A stretch of 64,000 bases of DNA from Pseudomonas sp. 8Z (GCF_902506535.1 NZ_LR733825.1:313206-377205); one strand, 5' to 3'; numbered from the stretch's first letter, positions 35,967 to 45,808 are shown. The notes: generated from the sequence alone by a model not told the origin. Numbers and translations are program-made.

Positions 35967-37745
35967 ATGGCCGATTACAAAGCCCCCCTGCGCGACATGC
36001 GCTTCGTGCTCAATGAAGTCTTCGAAGTATCCAAGCTCTGGGCCGAGTTGCCGGCCCTGGCCGACGTGGTGGATGAAGAAACCGCCAACGCCATTCTGGA
36101 AGAGGCTGGCAAGGTCACCGCAGGCAGCATCGCGCCGCTGAACCGCAGCGGTGATGAAGAAGGCTGCTCCTGGGATAACGGCGTGGTGAAAACCCCAGCC
36201 GGTTTCCCCGAGGCTTACCGCACCTACGCCGAAGGTGGCTGGGTTGGTGTCGGTGGCGCGCCGGAGTTCGGCGGTATGGGCATGCCCAAGGTGATCGGCG
36301 CCCAGGTCGAGGAAATGGTCAACTCGGCCAGCCTGTCCTTTGGGCTGTACCCGATGCTGACCTCTGGCGCCTGCCTGTCGATCCTCAATCACGCCAGTGA
36401 AGACTTGAAGGCGCAGTACCTGCCGAATATGTATACCGGCGTCTGGGCTGGCTCCATGTGCCTGACTGAGCCGCACGCCGGCACTGACTTAGGCATCATC
36501 CGCACCAAGGCCGAGCCGCAGGCCGATGGCAGTTACAAGATCAGTGGCACCAAGATCTTCATTACTGGCGGCGAACACGATCTGACCGAGAACATCATTC
36601 ACTTGGTGCTGGCCAAACTGCCCGACGCGCCTGCAGGGCCCAAGGGTATCTCGCTGTTTCTGGTGCCGAAGGTCATGGTCAATGCCGACGGCTCGCTGGG
36701 CGAGAAGAACGCCTTGGGCTGCGGCTCCATCGAGCACAAAATGGGCATCAAGGCTTCGGCCACCTGCGTGATGAACTTCGATGGCGCCACCGGCTACCTG
36801 ATCGGTGAGGTCAACAAGGGCCTGGCGGCGATGTTCACCATGATGAATTACGAGCGCCTGGGCGTTGGCATCCAGGGCTTGTCACTTGGTGAGCGCAGCT
36901 ACCAGAACGCCATCGAGTACGCCCGCGAGCGCATCCAGAGCCGTGCGCCGACCGGCCCAGTGGCCAAGGACAAAGCCGCCGACCCGATCATCGTGCACCC
37001 GGATGTGCGCCGCATGCTGCTGACCATGAAGGCGTTGAACGAGGGGGGGCGCGCCTTCTCCAGCTACGTTGCGATGCAGCTCGATACCGCCAAGTACAGC
37101 GAAGACAAAGCCACCGCGCAGCGTGCCGAGGAACTGGTGGCACTGCTGACGCCGGTGGCCAAGGCCTTCCTTACCGACATGGCGCTGGAAACCACCGTGC
37201 ACGGCCAGCAGATTTTCGGCGGCCACGGTTTCATCCGCGAGTGGGGCCAAGAGCAGTTGGTGCGCGACTGCCGTATCACCCAGATCTACGAAGGTACCAA
37301 CGGCATCCAGTCGCTGGATTTGATGGGGCGCAAGATCGTTGGCAGTGGTGGCAGCTACTACAAACACTTCGCCGACGAGATCAAAGCTTTCGTCGCCTCG
37401 GCTGATGCCTCGCTGAGTGAGTTCACTCAGCCGCTGGCGGCTGCCGTGGAAAGCCTCGATGGCTTGACGGCCTGGGTGCTTGATAGCGCCAAGGGCAATC
37501 CCAACGAAATCGGCGCCGCTTCGGTCGAGTACCTGCAGGCCTTCGGCTACACCGCCTATGCCTATATGTGGGCACTGATGGCGCGTGCGGCGCAGGGCAA
37601 GGAAGGGCAGGATGAGTTCTATGCCAGCAAGCTAGGCACCGCGCGTTTCTACTTCGCCCGCCTGCTGCCGCGCATTCATTCGCTGAGTGCATCGGTCAAA
37701 GCCGGTAGCGAGTCGCTTTATCTGCTGGATGCTGCGCAGTTCTGA
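35967..37745 (+). CDS. acyl-CoA dehydrogenase, large type (copy 3)
   Basis: This encodes 592 residues, the third paralogue, with [61 protein letters not shown] and base candidate E442 in IYEGTNGIQSLDLMGRK. It differs most from the others in the C-terminal domain (ALMARAAQGKEGQDEFY). CCCCGAGGA precedes the ATG. It has its own promoter space and terminator, so the three genes are separate transcription units in tandem. Confidence 0.95.
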   Translation: MADYKAPLRDMRFVLNEVFEVSKLWAELPALADVVDEETANAILEEAGKVTAGSIAPLNRSGDEEGCSWDNGVVKTPAGFPEAYRTYAEGGWVGVGGAPEFGGMGMPKVIGAQVEEMVNSASLSFGLYPMLTSGACLSILNHASEDLKAQYLPNMYTGVWAGSMCLTEPHAGTDLGIIRTKAEPQADGSYKISGTKIFITGGEHDLTENIIHLVLAKLPDAPAGPKGISLFLVPKVMVNADGSLGEKNALGCGSIEHKMGIKASATCVMNFDGATGYLIGEVNKGLAAMFTMMNYERLGVGIQGLSLGERSYQNAIEYARERIQSRAPTGPVAKDKAADPIIVHPDVRRMLLTMKALNEGGRAFSSYVAMQLDTAKYSEDKATAQRAEELVALLTPVAKAFLTDMALETTVHGQQIFGGHGFIREWGQEQLVRDCRITQIYEGTNGIQSLDLMGRKIVGSGGSYYKHFADEIKAFVASADASLSEFTQPLAAAVESLDGLTAWVLDSAKGNPNEIGAASVEYLQAFGYTAYAYMWALMARAAQGKEGQDEFYASKLGTARFYFARLLPRIHSLSASVKAGSESLYLLDAAQF

Positions 37746-37764
37746 GCGCTGTCGCTGTGTCCCC

Positions 37765-37788
37765 AACCCCGGCCTTCGCGCCGGGGTT
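37765..37788 (+). terminator. rho-independent terminator
   Basis: AACCCCGG pairs with CCGGGGTT, followed by TATGTTTCTTT, 20 bp after the third dehydrogenase gene. Confidence 0.75.
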
Positions 37789-37893
37789 TATGTTTCTTTG
37801 CATTCCCTCTACAAGGCGTTGATCTTTCTATATTCAGGGTCGGTGTTCCTGTCGACAGGTAGGGAGGCTGGCCGTGGGCTGATGCCTTCTTAA

Positions 37894-37903
37894 TGTATAT
37901 ACA
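37894..37903. promoter_or_regulatory. HutC-type operator, distal
   Basis: TGTATATACA, inside the longer palindrome AATGTATATACATT (37892-37905), fits TGTA-N2-TACA, the sequence bound by HutC in Pseudomonas. It lies 173 bp before the hutI start. Confidence 0.7.
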
Positions 37904-38036
37904 TTGTGTTCTAGTCCTTCGTCGCCTGAGATGCCCTCTCCATAGCAGGCGCTGAGGAATTTCCTGTGATGCATGGTTTATCCGAGAGTGACGATCCAGA
38001 TAGATGTCGCTTGACGTCCATCCGCTTCACTCATAA

Positions 38037-38046
38037 TGTATATACA
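38037..38046. promoter_or_regulatory. HutC-type operator, proximal
   Basis: A second TGTATATACA, extending to AATGTATATACAAATT, lies 20 bp before the hutI start codon and next to its ribosome site. The two operators are 143 bp apart centre to centre. In between I see no gene. Confidence 0.7.
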
Positions 38047-38066
38047 AATTGAGCCGGGAGAGTCCC

Positions 38067-39284
38067 ATGCCGATGCAATCCACCTCGAAACAGCTCTGGC
38101 GCGATGTGCAGGTCTTCGATGGCCTGGCGCAGCTAGACGAGGTAATGAGCGTGCTGGTCGAAGGGGGGCGCATTGTCGGCCTGTGGCCGTCGCGTACCTT
38201 CGATGAGGCGTTGGCTCAGGGCGCCATCGAGGCCGGGCGCGGCGGTGTGCTGACGCCGGGGCTGGTCGACTGCCATACCCATCTGGTCTATGCCGGTAAT
38301 CGCGCCGCTGAGTTCGAGCAGCGCCTGGAAGGTGTGAGTTACGAGCAAATTGCCCGTGCCGGTGGCGGTATCCTCAGCAGCGTGCGGGCTACCCGTGCTG
38401 CCAGCGAAGATGAACTGATCGCCGCCAGTCTGCCGCGCCTCGATGCGCTGCTGGCCGATGGCGTGACCACGGTGGAGATCAAGTCTGGTTATGGTCTGAG
38501 CGTCGAGGCTGAGCTGAAGATGCTGCGCGTGGCCCGCCGCCTGGGCGAGCTGCGCCCCGTGCGCGTGCGAACTACGCTGCTGGGCGCCCATGCTTTGCCG
38601 CCTGAATACGCCGGGCGCAGCGATGACTACGTGAGCCTGGTCTGCGACGAAATGATCCCGGCAGCGGCAGCCGAGAGGCTGGCCGATGCGGTGGATGTGT
38701 TCTGCGAAGGCATCGCCTTTTCCCCGGCGCAGTGCGAGCGCGTTTATCAGGCCGCCCAGGCCAATGGCCTGGCAATCAAGGCCCATGCCGAACAGTTGTC
38801 CAACCTGGGTGGCAGCGCCTTGGCCGCGCGTTACGGCGCGCTGTCGGCCGACCATATCGAATACCTGGACGAAGCCGGTGTTCGCGCCATGGCTGAGGCG
38901 GGCAGCGTGGCTGTGCTGTTGCCAGGCGCCTTCCATGTGCTGCGCGAAACCCAATTACCGCCTATCGAGTTGCTGCGCCAATACGGCGTGCCGATGGCTG
39001 TGGCCAGCGACGCCAACCCCGGCACTTCGCCGATCTGTATGCCGACGCTGATGGCCAATCTGGCCTGCACGTTGTTTCGCCTGACCCCGCGTGAAGCCCT
39101 GGCCGGTATGACCGCCCATGGCGCCCGTGCCCTTGGCTTGCCCGAGCTGGGCCGCATTGCCGTCGGCGCTCCCGCCGATTTGTGCCTGTGGGACATCCAG
39201 CAACCGGCTGAGCTGGCCTACGCGGTGCAGGCCGGGCGCCTGCGTCAGCGCGTCTTCGGCGGAATCATCAGCCATGTGCGCTGA
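38067..39284 (+). CDS. hutI: imidazolonepropionase
   Basis: This encodes 405 residues, the third enzyme of histidine degradation, opening the imidazolone ring. It is an amidohydrolase with metal ligands H70 and H72 in [19 protein letters not shown], a later [20 protein letters not shown], and [25 protein letters not shown] near the end. ATG 38067 follows CGGGAGAG; a TTG at 38049 falls in the operator region. First gene of a hutI-U-H-C run, an order unlike the hutFCDUHIG-type layouts I know in Pseudomonas. Confidence 0.96.
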   Translation: MPMQSTSKQLWRDVQVFDGLAQLDEVMSVLVEGGRIVGLWPSRTFDEALAQGAIEAGRGGVLTPGLVDCHTHLVYAGNRAAEFEQRLEGVSYEQIARAGGGILSSVRATRAASEDELIAASLPRLDALLADGVTTVEIKSGYGLSVEAELKMLRVARRLGELRPVRVRTTLLGAHALPPEYAGRSDDYVSLVCDEMIPAAAAERLADAVDVFCEGIAFSPAQCERVYQAAQANGLAIKAHAEQLSNLGGSALAARYGALSADHIEYLDEAGVRAMAEAGSVAVLLPGAFHVLRETQLPPIELLRQYGVPMAVASDANPGTSPICMPTLMANLACTLFRLTPREALAGMTAHGARALGLPELGRIAVGAPADLCLWDIQQPAELAYAVQAGRLRQRVFGGIISHVR

Positions 39285-39373
39285 GTCTCGCGTCATCCCT
39301 CTGGCCTGCCTCGCACAACTTCTGGGCTGGCTCTGACCGCCCACCTCGACCCGTTCCCACAGGAGCCCGCAAC

Positions 39374-41035
39374 ATGACCAAGTTCCGCGACACCGAAATC
39401 CGCGCCCCGCGCGGCAATACGCTGACCGCCAAGAGCTGGCTGACCGAAGCGCCGCTGCGCATGCTGATGAACAACCTCGACCCGGACGTGGCCGAGAACC
39501 CCAAGGAGCTGGTGGTGTACGGCGGCATCGGCCGCGCCGCGCGCAACTGGGAGTGCTATGACAAGATCGTCGAGAGCCTGACCAAGCTCAATGACGACGA
39601 GACCCTGCTGGTGCAGTCCGGCAAGCCGGTCGGCGTGTTCAAGACCCATAGCAACGCGCCGCGCGTGCTGATCGCCAACTCCAACCTGGTGCCGCACTGG
39701 GCGAGTTGGGAGCACTTCAACGAACTGGATGCCAAGGGCCTGGCCATGTACGGCCAGATGACCGCCGGTAGCTGGATCTACATTGGCAGCCAGGGCATCG
39801 TCCAGGGCACCTATGAAACCTTCGTCGAGGCCGGTCGCCAGCACTACGCGGGCAACCTCAAGGGCCGCTGGGTGCTCACCGCAGGCCTAGGCGGCATGGG
39901 CGGCGCCCAGCCGCTGGCTGCCACCCTGGCTGGCGCCTGCTCGCTGAACATTGAATGCCAGCAGAGCAGCATCGATTTCCGCCTGCGCAGCCGCTACGTC
40001 GATGAGCAGGCCACCGATCTGGACGACGCCCTGGCGCGCATCGCCAAGTACACCGCAGAAGGCAAGGCCATCTCCGTCGCCCTGCTGGGCAATGTCGCTG
40101 AGATTCTGCCGGAGCTGGTACGTCGTGGCGTGCGCCCGGACATGGTCACCGACCAGACCAGCGCTCACGACCCACTCAACGGCTACCTGCCAATTGGCTG
40201 GAGCTGGGCCGAATACAAAGATCGCGCCGCCACCGATCCGCAAGCAGTGGTCAAGGCCGCCAAACAGTCCATGGCCGTGCATGTGCAGGCCATGCTCGAC
40301 TTCCAGAAGATGGGCGTGCCGACCTTCGACTACGGCAACAACATCCGCCAGATGGCGAAAGAAGAGGGCGTGGCCAACGCCTTCGACTTCCCCGGCTTCG
40401 TGCCCGCATATATTCGCCCGCTGTTCTGCCGTGGCATCGGCCCGTTCCGCTGGGCGGCGCTGTCTGGCAACCCCGAGGACATCTACAAGACCGACGCCAA
40501 GGTCAAGGAGCTGATCGCGGACGACGCCCATTTGCACCGCTGGCTGGACATGGCCCGCGAGCGTATCGCCTTCCAGGGCCTGCCCGCGCGTATCTGCTGG
40601 GTCGGCCTGGGCCAGCGCGCCAAGCTCGGTCTGGCGTTCAACGAAATGGTGCGCTCGGGCGAATTGAGTGCGCCCATCGTCATCGGCCGCGACCACCTCG
40701 ACAGCGGCTCGGTGTCCAGCCCCAACCGCGAGACCGAAGCGATGCAGGATGGCTCCGATGCCGTGTCCGACTGGCCGCTGCTCAACGCCCTGCTCAACAC
40801 CGCCAGCGGCGCCACCTGGGTGTCGCTGCACCATGGTGGCGGCGTGGGCATGGGCTTCTCCCAACACTCAGGCATGGTCATCGTCTGTGATGGCACCGAC
40901 GAAGCCGCCGCGCGTATCGCCCGCGTGCTGACCAACGACCCCGGCACCGGGGTGATGCGTCACGCCGATGCCGGTTACCAGATCGCCATTGATTGCGCCC
41001 GCGAGCAGGGGTTGAACCTGCCGATGATCGGTTAA
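39374..41035 (+). CDS. hutU: urocanate hydratase
   Basis: This encodes 553 residues, adding water to urocanate with a tightly bound NAD+ acting as electrophile. The NAD-binding glycine-rich motif [12 protein letters not shown], the [14 protein letters not shown] block and the conserved cysteine in [17 protein letters not shown] are present, with [17 protein letters not shown] close to the C-terminus. ACAGGAG precedes the ATG. The reading frame stays open after the TAA through to hutH. Confidence 0.98.
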   Translation: MTKFRDTEIRAPRGNTLTAKSWLTEAPLRMLMNNLDPDVAENPKELVVYGGIGRAARNWECYDKIVESLTKLNDDETLLVQSGKPVGVFKTHSNAPRVLIANSNLVPHWASWEHFNELDAKGLAMYGQMTAGSWIYIGSQGIVQGTYETFVEAGRQHYAGNLKGRWVLTAGLGGMGGAQPLAATLAGACSLNIECQQSSIDFRLRSRYVDEQATDLDDALARIAKYTAEGKAISVALLGNVAEILPELVRRGVRPDMVTDQTSAHDPLNGYLPIGWSWAEYKDRAATDPQAVVKAAKQSMAVHVQAMLDFQKMGVPTFDYGNNIRQMAKEEGVANAFDFPGFVPAYIRPLFCRGIGPFRWAALSGNPEDIYKTDAKVKELIADDAHLHRWLDMARERIAFQGLPARICWVGLGQRAKLGLAFNEMVRSGELSAPIVIGRDHLDSGSVSSPNRETEAMQDGSDAVSDWPLLNALLNTASGATWVSLHHGGGVGMGFSQHSGMVIVCDGTDEAAARIARVLTNDPGTGVMRHADAGYQIAIDCAREQGLNLPMIG

Positions 41036-41152
41036 GACAAGTTCGACGCCGACCCGATGGGGCGGCGCTTCAATCACTGCACGTATCGCGACTTCAGCCA
41101 TTATTCGGCTCTGGCTCGCCAGGCGCGAACTCACTCCGTGGAAGAACAGAAC

Positions 41153-42688
41153 ATGACCACCCTGAACCTGAAACCCGGCCAGCTAACCCTGGCCGACCTG
41201 CGCGCCGCCTACCAGGCCCCCGTGCACCTAACCCTGGACGCCAGCGCCCATGCGGCCATCGACGCCAGCGTCGCCTGCGTCAACCAGATCATCGCCGAGG
41301 GCCGCACCGCCTACGGCATCAACACCGGGTTTGGCCTGCTGGCCTCGACCCGTATCGCCAGCCATGACCTGGAAAAACTGCAACGCTCGTTGGTGCTGTC
41401 GCACGCTGCCGGTATCGGCGAGCCGCTGAGCGATGCCATGGTGCGGCTGATCATGCTGCTGAAGATCAACAGCCTGGCGCGCGGCTTCTCCGGTATCCGT
41501 CGGCAAGTAATCGAGGCGCTGATCGCCCTGGTCAATGCCGAGGTCTACCCGCACATTCCGCTGAAAGGCTCGGTCGGCGCCTCCGGCGACCTGGCGCCGC
41601 TGGCGCATATGTCGCTGGTGCTGCTCGGCGAAAGCCAGGCGCGGCATAAGGGCCAATGGCTGCCGGCCACTGAGGCACTGGCCATCGCCGGTCTGCAACC
41701 CATGACCCTGGCGGCCAAGGAGGGCCTGGCCCTGCTCAACGGCACCCAGGTGTCCACCGCCTACGCGCTGCGCGGCCTGTTCGAAGGTGAAGACCTGTAC
41801 GCCGCCGCCAGCGTCTGTGGTGCGCTCAGCGTCGAGGCGCTGCTCGGTTCGCGCTCGCCCTTCGATGCACGCATCCATGCCGCGCGTGGTCAGCGCGGGC
41901 AGATCGACGCGGCAGCCGCCTTCCGTCACCTGCTCGGCGACAGCAGCGAGATCGGCCGCTCACACGCCGCCTGCGACAAGGTGCAGGATCCGTATTCCCT
42001 GCGCTGCCAGCCGCAGGTCATGGGCGCCTGCCTGACCCAACTGCGTCAGGCCGCCGAAGTGCTCGGCGTCGAGGCCAACGCGGTATCGGACAACCCACTG
42101 GTATTCGCCGCCGAAGGTGAGGTGATTTCCGGGGGCAACTTCCATGCAGAACCTGTCGCCATGGCCGCCGACAACATCGCCCTGGCCATCGCCGAGATCG
42201 GCTCGCTGTCCGAACGGCGGATTTCGCTGATGATGGACAAGCACATGTCGCAACTGCCGCCGTTTTTGGTGGCCAATGGCGGCGTTAATTCCGGCTTCAT
42301 GATCGCCCAGGTCACGGCGGCGGCGCTGGCCAGCGACAACAAGGCCCTGGCTCATCCGCACAGCGTCGACAGCCTGCCCACCTCGGCCAACCAGGAAGAC
42401 CACGTATCGATGGCGCCCAACGCCGGCAAACGCCTGTGGGACATGGCCGAGAACACCCGTGGGGTGCTCGCCGTGGAGTGGCTCGGCGCCTGCCAGGGCC
42501 TGGACTTCCGCGAAGGGCTGAAAAGTACCCCAGCGCTGGAGCAGGCGCGTCAGACACTGCGCGCCAAGGTGCCGTACTACGTCGAGGATCGCTTCTTCGC
42601 CCCGGACATCGCCGACGCCAACGCACTGCTCGCCGAGCGCGTGCTGACGCCGCTGCTGCCCGCTGGGATGCTGCCTTCGGTCGGCTGA
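41153..42688 (+). CDS. hutH: histidine ammonia-lyase
   Basis: This encodes 511 residues, which deaminate histidine to urocanate. The MIO prosthetic group forms from A143-S144-G145 in [25 protein letters not shown] and the C-terminal SNPLVF-like [22 protein letters not shown] are further family blocks. ATG 41153 ([13 protein letters not shown]) follows GTGGAAGAACAGAAC. Upstream in-frame codons lack conservation. It ends 130 bp before hutC. Confidence 0.97.
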   Translation: MTTLNLKPGQLTLADLRAAYQAPVHLTLDASAHAAIDASVACVNQIIAEGRTAYGINTGFGLLASTRIASHDLEKLQRSLVLSHAAGIGEPLSDAMVRLIMLLKINSLARGFSGIRRQVIEALIALVNAEVYPHIPLKGSVGASGDLAPLAHMSLVLLGESQARHKGQWLPATEALAIAGLQPMTLAAKEGLALLNGTQVSTAYALRGLFEGEDLYAAASVCGALSVEALLGSRSPFDARIHAARGQRGQIDAAAAFRHLLGDSSEIGRSHAACDKVQDPYSLRCQPQVMGACLTQLRQAAEVLGVEANAVSDNPLVFAAEGEVISGGNFHAEPVAMAADNIALAIAEIGSLSERRISLMMDKHMSQLPPFLVANGGVNSGFMIAQVTAAALASDNKALAHPHSVDSLPTSANQEDHVSMAPNAGKRLWDMAENTRGVLAVEWLGACQGLDFREGLKSTPALEQARQTLRAKVPYYVEDRFFAPDIADANALLAERVLTPLLPAGMLPSVG

Positions 42689-42731
42689 TCGACGTCGCCT
42701 GGATACGATCCTGGGGCTGCCGTTGCGCGCC

Positions 42732-42753
42732 CCCGGATTGCATCCGGGCTACG
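42732..42753. repeat. single arm of the CCCGGATTGCATCCGGG repeat
   Basis: CCCGGATTGCATCCGGGCTA recurs here as one arm only, between hutH and hutC; it is identical to the right arm at 1529-1549. By itself it is a palindrome. Confidence 0.8.
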
Positions 42754-42818
42754 CTTCTACTGCCAGTTGCAGCGGTGGACGCTATCATCCGCGCAGCCGG
42801 TTTTTCCAAGGAGTTTTC

Positions 42819-43526
42819 GTGAGCAGCACCCCGCGCTACAAAGCCATCGAGGCATTTTTGCTGGAGCGCATTCAGAACGGTGCGTTTCCGGTTCATCACC
42901 AGATCCCGCCGGAAGAACAGCTCGCACGTGATTTCTCCGTCAGCCGCATGACCGCCAACAAGGCGATCCAGAATCTGGTGCAGAAGGGCTATCTGGTGCG
43001 CCAGGCTGGCTTGGGCACCTTCGTCACCGACCGCAAGGCCGAATCGCCGCTGCATGAGGTCATGAACATCGCCAGCGAAGTACGCGGGCGCGGCCACGCC
43101 TACGCCAACCGTGTGCTGCGCTGCGAAGCCATCGCTGCCGACGACGAGGTCGCCCTGCGCCTGGGCGTGCGTCTGGGCACCGAGGTGTTCCACAGCGTGC
43201 TGGTGCACCTGCAGGACGATCTGCCGATCCAGTTGGAGGATCGCTTCGTCAACCCGCGTTGGGTGCCGGATTACCTGCAGACTGACTTCAGCCAGCAGAC
43301 GCCCAACGAAGTGCTGGTGGCGAGCTGCCCGATGTCGGATGTCGAGCATGTGGTCGAGGCGGTGCTGGTGGATGGCGATACTGCTGCACACCTGCAGATC
43401 GACCCGAGCATGGCCTGCCTGAGCGTGATTCGGCGCACTTGGTCCGATGATCACCTGATCAGTTACGCGCGTCTGATCCATCCCGGTGAGCGCTACAAAC
43501 TGCGTTCTCTGCACAAACGCCGATAG
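42819..43526 (+). CDS. hutC: histidine utilisation repressor HutC
   Basis: This encodes 235 residues, a GntR/HutC regulator. The N-terminal winged helix spans 1-70 (PRYKAIEAFLLERIQNGAFP, then PPEEQLARDFSVSRMTANKAIQNL), followed by a UTRA domain binding urocanate. The start is GTG 42819 behind AAGGAG; the frame upstream is a repeat. HutC normally represses hut genes until urocanate binds; two fitting operators lie before hutI. No operator is seen directly before hutC itself. Confidence 0.94.
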   Translation: MSSTPRYKAIEAFLLERIQNGAFPVHHQIPPEEQLARDFSVSRMTANKAIQNLVQKGYLVRQAGLGTFVTDRKAESPLHEVMNIASEVRGRGHAYANRVLRCEAIAADDEVALRLGVRLGTEVFHSVLVHLQDDLPIQLEDRFVNPRWVPDYLQTDFSQQTPNEVLVASCPMSDVEHVVEAVLVDGDTAAHLQIDPSMACLSVIRRTWSDDHLISYARLIHPGERYKLRSLHKRR

Positions 43527-43602
43527 CCTGTTTATCTCCGTGCTAGCGCGTTGTGAGCACTGCGTCATGCTGCAAAGGTGAAGGCGTCGTGGTTCGGCGC
43601 GA

Positions 43603-43670
43603 TGTAAGCCATTGCTTACAAGTTGTCGCGATGATCGCCGCTTTCGAGCCATGCCGGACGGGCGTACTCT
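43603..43670 (+). promoter_or_regulatory. GacA upstream box and promoter of the Rsm RNA
   Basis: TGTAAGCCATTGCTTACA (43603-43620) is a perfect match to the GacA box TGTAAG-N6-CTTACA found upstream of rsmX/Y/Z. TACTCT at 43665-43670 is a likely -10, placing transcription start near 43677, about 65 bp after the box centre, as in known rsm promoters. Confidence 0.85.
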
Positions 43671-43676
43671 GCCGTC

Positions 43677-43802
43677 CATGGATTCAGCGCAGGAAGCGCA
43701 TCGACGAAAAAGGACACACAGGACAGCCACCAGGACGGTGAGCAGATCAAGGATGTCAGGGCACAGTCTGCAGAACCCCGCTAACGCGGGGTTTTCTTTT
43801 TT
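43677..43802 (+). ncRNA. rsmY: RsmY-like regulatory RNA
   Basis: A ~125 nt RNA is predicted from the promoter to a terminator with a long T-run. It carries six GGA motifs at 43680, 43692, 43712, 43721, 43733 and 43751, several in the form CAGGA or AAGGA that RsmA/RsmE (CsrA family) proteins bind. Such RNAs sequester RsmA under GacS/GacA control and switch on secretion, biofilm and secondary metabolism. I favour RsmY over RsmZ because rpoS, the usual rsmZ neighbour, is not here. The 5' end is uncertain by several bases. Confidence 0.83.
43772..43802 (+). terminator. rho-independent terminator of the Rsm RNA
   Basis: AACCCCGCTAACGCGGGGTT followed by TTCTTTTTT; the GGGG/CCCC stem and T-run match known rsm terminators. 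Confidence 0.92.
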
Positions 43803-43818
43803 GTGCGCGCGAAAAACA

Positions 43819-43942
43819 TCAGGCCGCTGCTCGCTCGGTCATATGCCGTTCGAACCAATCCAGCGTTTCGCTCCATAGGCGCTGCGCCGCAGGGCGCACG
43901 CCATCGGCACCGCTCTGGCGCTGAGCGGTGCCGAGCGTTGGC
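43819..43942 (-). pseudogene. possible C-terminal remnant of a hydrolase gene
   Basis: Read on the minus strand, the ~40 codons before the stop give GVRPAAQRLWSETLDWFERH followed by MTERAAA. This looks like the amphipathic last helix of an alpha/beta hydrolase. There is no start codon or upstream gene body: the FMN reductase gene ends immediately upstream in another frame. It could be the broken end of a deleted gene, or chance. Confidence 0.3.
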
Positions 43943-44500
43943 TTAGCCGACGTGCTTGGCGACCCAGGCTGCGTAAGCATCGATGAACTTCTGCAGGAAC
44001 GGCTTGATGCTGTCGCTGAGCACGCCGTTTTCATCGAAGAAGTTGCCGGCGCCGCCGAGGTAGGCTTCCGGTTGCTGCAGCATGTAGACGTCGAGGAATA
44101 CCAGGCACTGACGCAGGTGATGGTTGGCGCCGAAGCCGCCGACGGCACCCGGCGAGCTGCTCAATAGTGCGCCGGGTTTGCCGCTGAAACCGCTCTGGCC
44201 GTAAGGGCGCGAGCCGACGTCGATGGCGTTTTTCAGGGCGCCGGGGATCGAGCGGTTGTACTCCGGGGTGATGAATAGCACGGCGTCGGCGGCCTTGAGC
44301 TTGTCGCGGAATGGCGCATAGCTGGCCGGTGCGCTGTCACCATCGGCGTCTTCGTTGTATAGCGGCAGGTCGCCGATCTCGACGATTTCCAGGTTCAGCG
44401 AGGCCGGTGCCAGCTCGGCCAGCGCAAGTGCCAGTTTGCGGTTGATGGAGGCCTTGCGCAGGCTACCGACCAGCACGGCGACGTTGTGAATTTTGCTCAT
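43943..44500 (-). CDS. NADPH-dependent FMN reductase / quinone reductase
   Basis: This encodes 185 residues with a flavodoxin-like fold. FMN-site motifs are VGSLRKASINRKLA (about 11-24) and FITPEYNRSIPGALKNAIDV, with SPGAVGGFGANHHLRQ further on. Members reduce quinones, chromate or azo dyes and protect from oxidative stress. AAGGATGACTC precedes the ATG, and TATAGT on the minus strand (44535-44540) may be the -10. Monocistronic. Confidence 0.9.
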   Translation of the reverse strand: MSKIHNVAVLVGSLRKASINRKLALALAELAPASLNLEIVEIGDLPLYNEDADGDSAPASYAPFRDKLKAADAVLFITPEYNRSIPGALKNAIDVGSRPYGQSGFSGKPGALLSSSPGAVGGFGANHHLRQCLVFLDVYMLQQPEAYLGGAGNFFDENGVLSDSIKPFLQKFIDAYAAWVAKHVG

Positions 44501-44806
44501 GAGTCATCCTTGGGTGGGTGGAAAGTAGGCCGCTACTATAGACCTCTGTGACCGATGGGGGAGAGCGGCGTGCATCCAGACCATGGTATTCGCCGCACGC
44601 ATCTGGAATAGTTGGGCGGCCAGCTTGCCAACTGGCGTTTGCTGGTCGCCCACAAGGCTTGCCCGGCAGGCGTGACACCGACACTTGCCGTGTCCCACCC
44701 GCATGCCGACCTGGCGTGCCAGGCGAGCCAACCGCTCGCCGCTGGATCCGCACCGCCGCGCCGGTGCCACAACGACAACACCAAGATCCACACAAGGACG
44801 CCCCCG
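44501..44806. other. divergent intergenic region upstream of the TRAP genes
   Basis: About 305 bp between divergent FMN reductase and TRAP genes. It holds the reductase promoter near its left edge. The rest is GC-rich with small inverted repeats (CTTGCC/GGCAAG; CTGGCGTGCCAG around 44721) and shows coding-like stretches in both strands but no supported gene. The TRAP promoter must lie here; I cannot place it. Confidence 0.5.
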
Positions 44807-45808
44807 ATGAAACTCAAGCGACTCTTCTGCGCGCTCGCCGCTGGCGCTGCGCTGACTGCCCTGTGCGCCGCCGCGCAGGCGCGTGAATACTCCGTCTCCA
44901 CCGTCCTTTCGGACGCCTTCCCCTGGGGCCAGGCCGCGCAAAAGTGGGCCGAACTGGTCAACGAACGCTCGCAAGGGCGCATCACCCTGCGCGTGTACCC
45001 CAACGCGCAACTGGTCGCCGGTGACCAGACCAAGGAGTTTTCCGCCATGCGCTCGGGGCTGATCGACATGGCCGTGGGCTCGACCATCAACTGGTCGCCG
45101 CAGGTGCCGGAACTCAACCTGTTCTCCCTGCCATTTTTGATGAAGAACGACGCCGACCTCGACGCCATCACCCAGGGGGAAGCGGGCAAGCTGGCCTTCG
45201 CTGCCATCGAGCAACGCGGCATCGTCCCGCTGGCCTGGGGCGAGAACGGCTTTCGGCAATTGTCCAACTCGGTCAAGCCGGTGCGCAGCCCAGCCGATCT
45301 GGTCGGCCTGAAGATTCGCGTGGTTGGCTCGCCGCTGTTTCAGGACACCTTCACCGCCCTCGGCGCCAACCCCACGCAAATGAGCTGGGCCGACGCCAAA
45401 CCGGCGCTGACCACCGGCGCCGTGGATGGTCAGGAAAACCCGCTGTCGGTGTTCGACGTGGCGCGTGCCGATCAGGTGGGGCAGAAGTACCTGACCCTGT
45501 GGGACTACATGGCCGATCCGCTGGTATTTGCCGTCAACCAGCGCGTGTGGAAGTCCCTGCCCGAAGAAGATCGCGCGCTGCTCAGTCAGGCTGCCATCGA
45601 CGCGGGCAAGTGGGAGATCGAACTGTCGCGCGGTGCGCAGGCCAAGCGCCTGGCCGACGTGCGTGAGCGCGGCGTGGAAGTGATCGAACTGAGCGACGCC
45701 GAGCGCGCCGCATTCGTCGAGGCCACGGCCAGCGTGCAGCAGAAGTGGGCACCGCGCATCGGCGACGCCCTGATGGACGCCGCGCGCAAGGCCGTAGCCC
45801 AGCCCTGA
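44807..45808 (+). CDS. TRAP transporter substrate-binding protein (DctP type)
   Basis: This encodes 333 residues with a signal peptide (MKLKRLFCALAAGAALTALC, cleavage after AQA). It is a periplasmic binding protein of the DctP family: FPWGQAAQKWAELVNERSQGRI, EFSAMRSGLIDMAVG, LVGLKIRVVGSPLFQDTFTA followed by LGANPTQMSW, and VDGQENPLSVF. The conserved Arg in KIRV pairs with the substrate carboxylate. It captures an organic acid and delivers it to the DctQM permease. AAGGA precedes the ATG. Confidence 0.94.
   Translation: MKLKRLFCALAAGAALTALCAAAQAREYSVSTVLSDAFPWGQAAQKWAELVNERSQGRITLRVYPNAQLVAGDQTKEFSAMRSGLIDMAVGSTINWSPQVPELNLFSLPFLMKNDADLDAITQGEAGKLAFAAIEQRGIVPLAWGENGFRQLSNSVKPVRSPADLVGLKIRVVGSPLFQDTFTALGANPTQMSWADAKPALTTGAVDGQENPLSVFDVARADQVGQKYLTLWDYMADPLVFAVNQRVWKSLPEEDRALLSQAAIDAGKWEIELSRGAQAKRLADVRERGVEVIELSDAERAAFVEATASVQQKWAPRIGDALMDAARKAVAQP

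Noticed and set aside
44660..44690. possible sigma54 promoter before dctP
   Set aside because: TGACAC and TTGC are present but their spacing is one base too long for a -24/-12 promoter.
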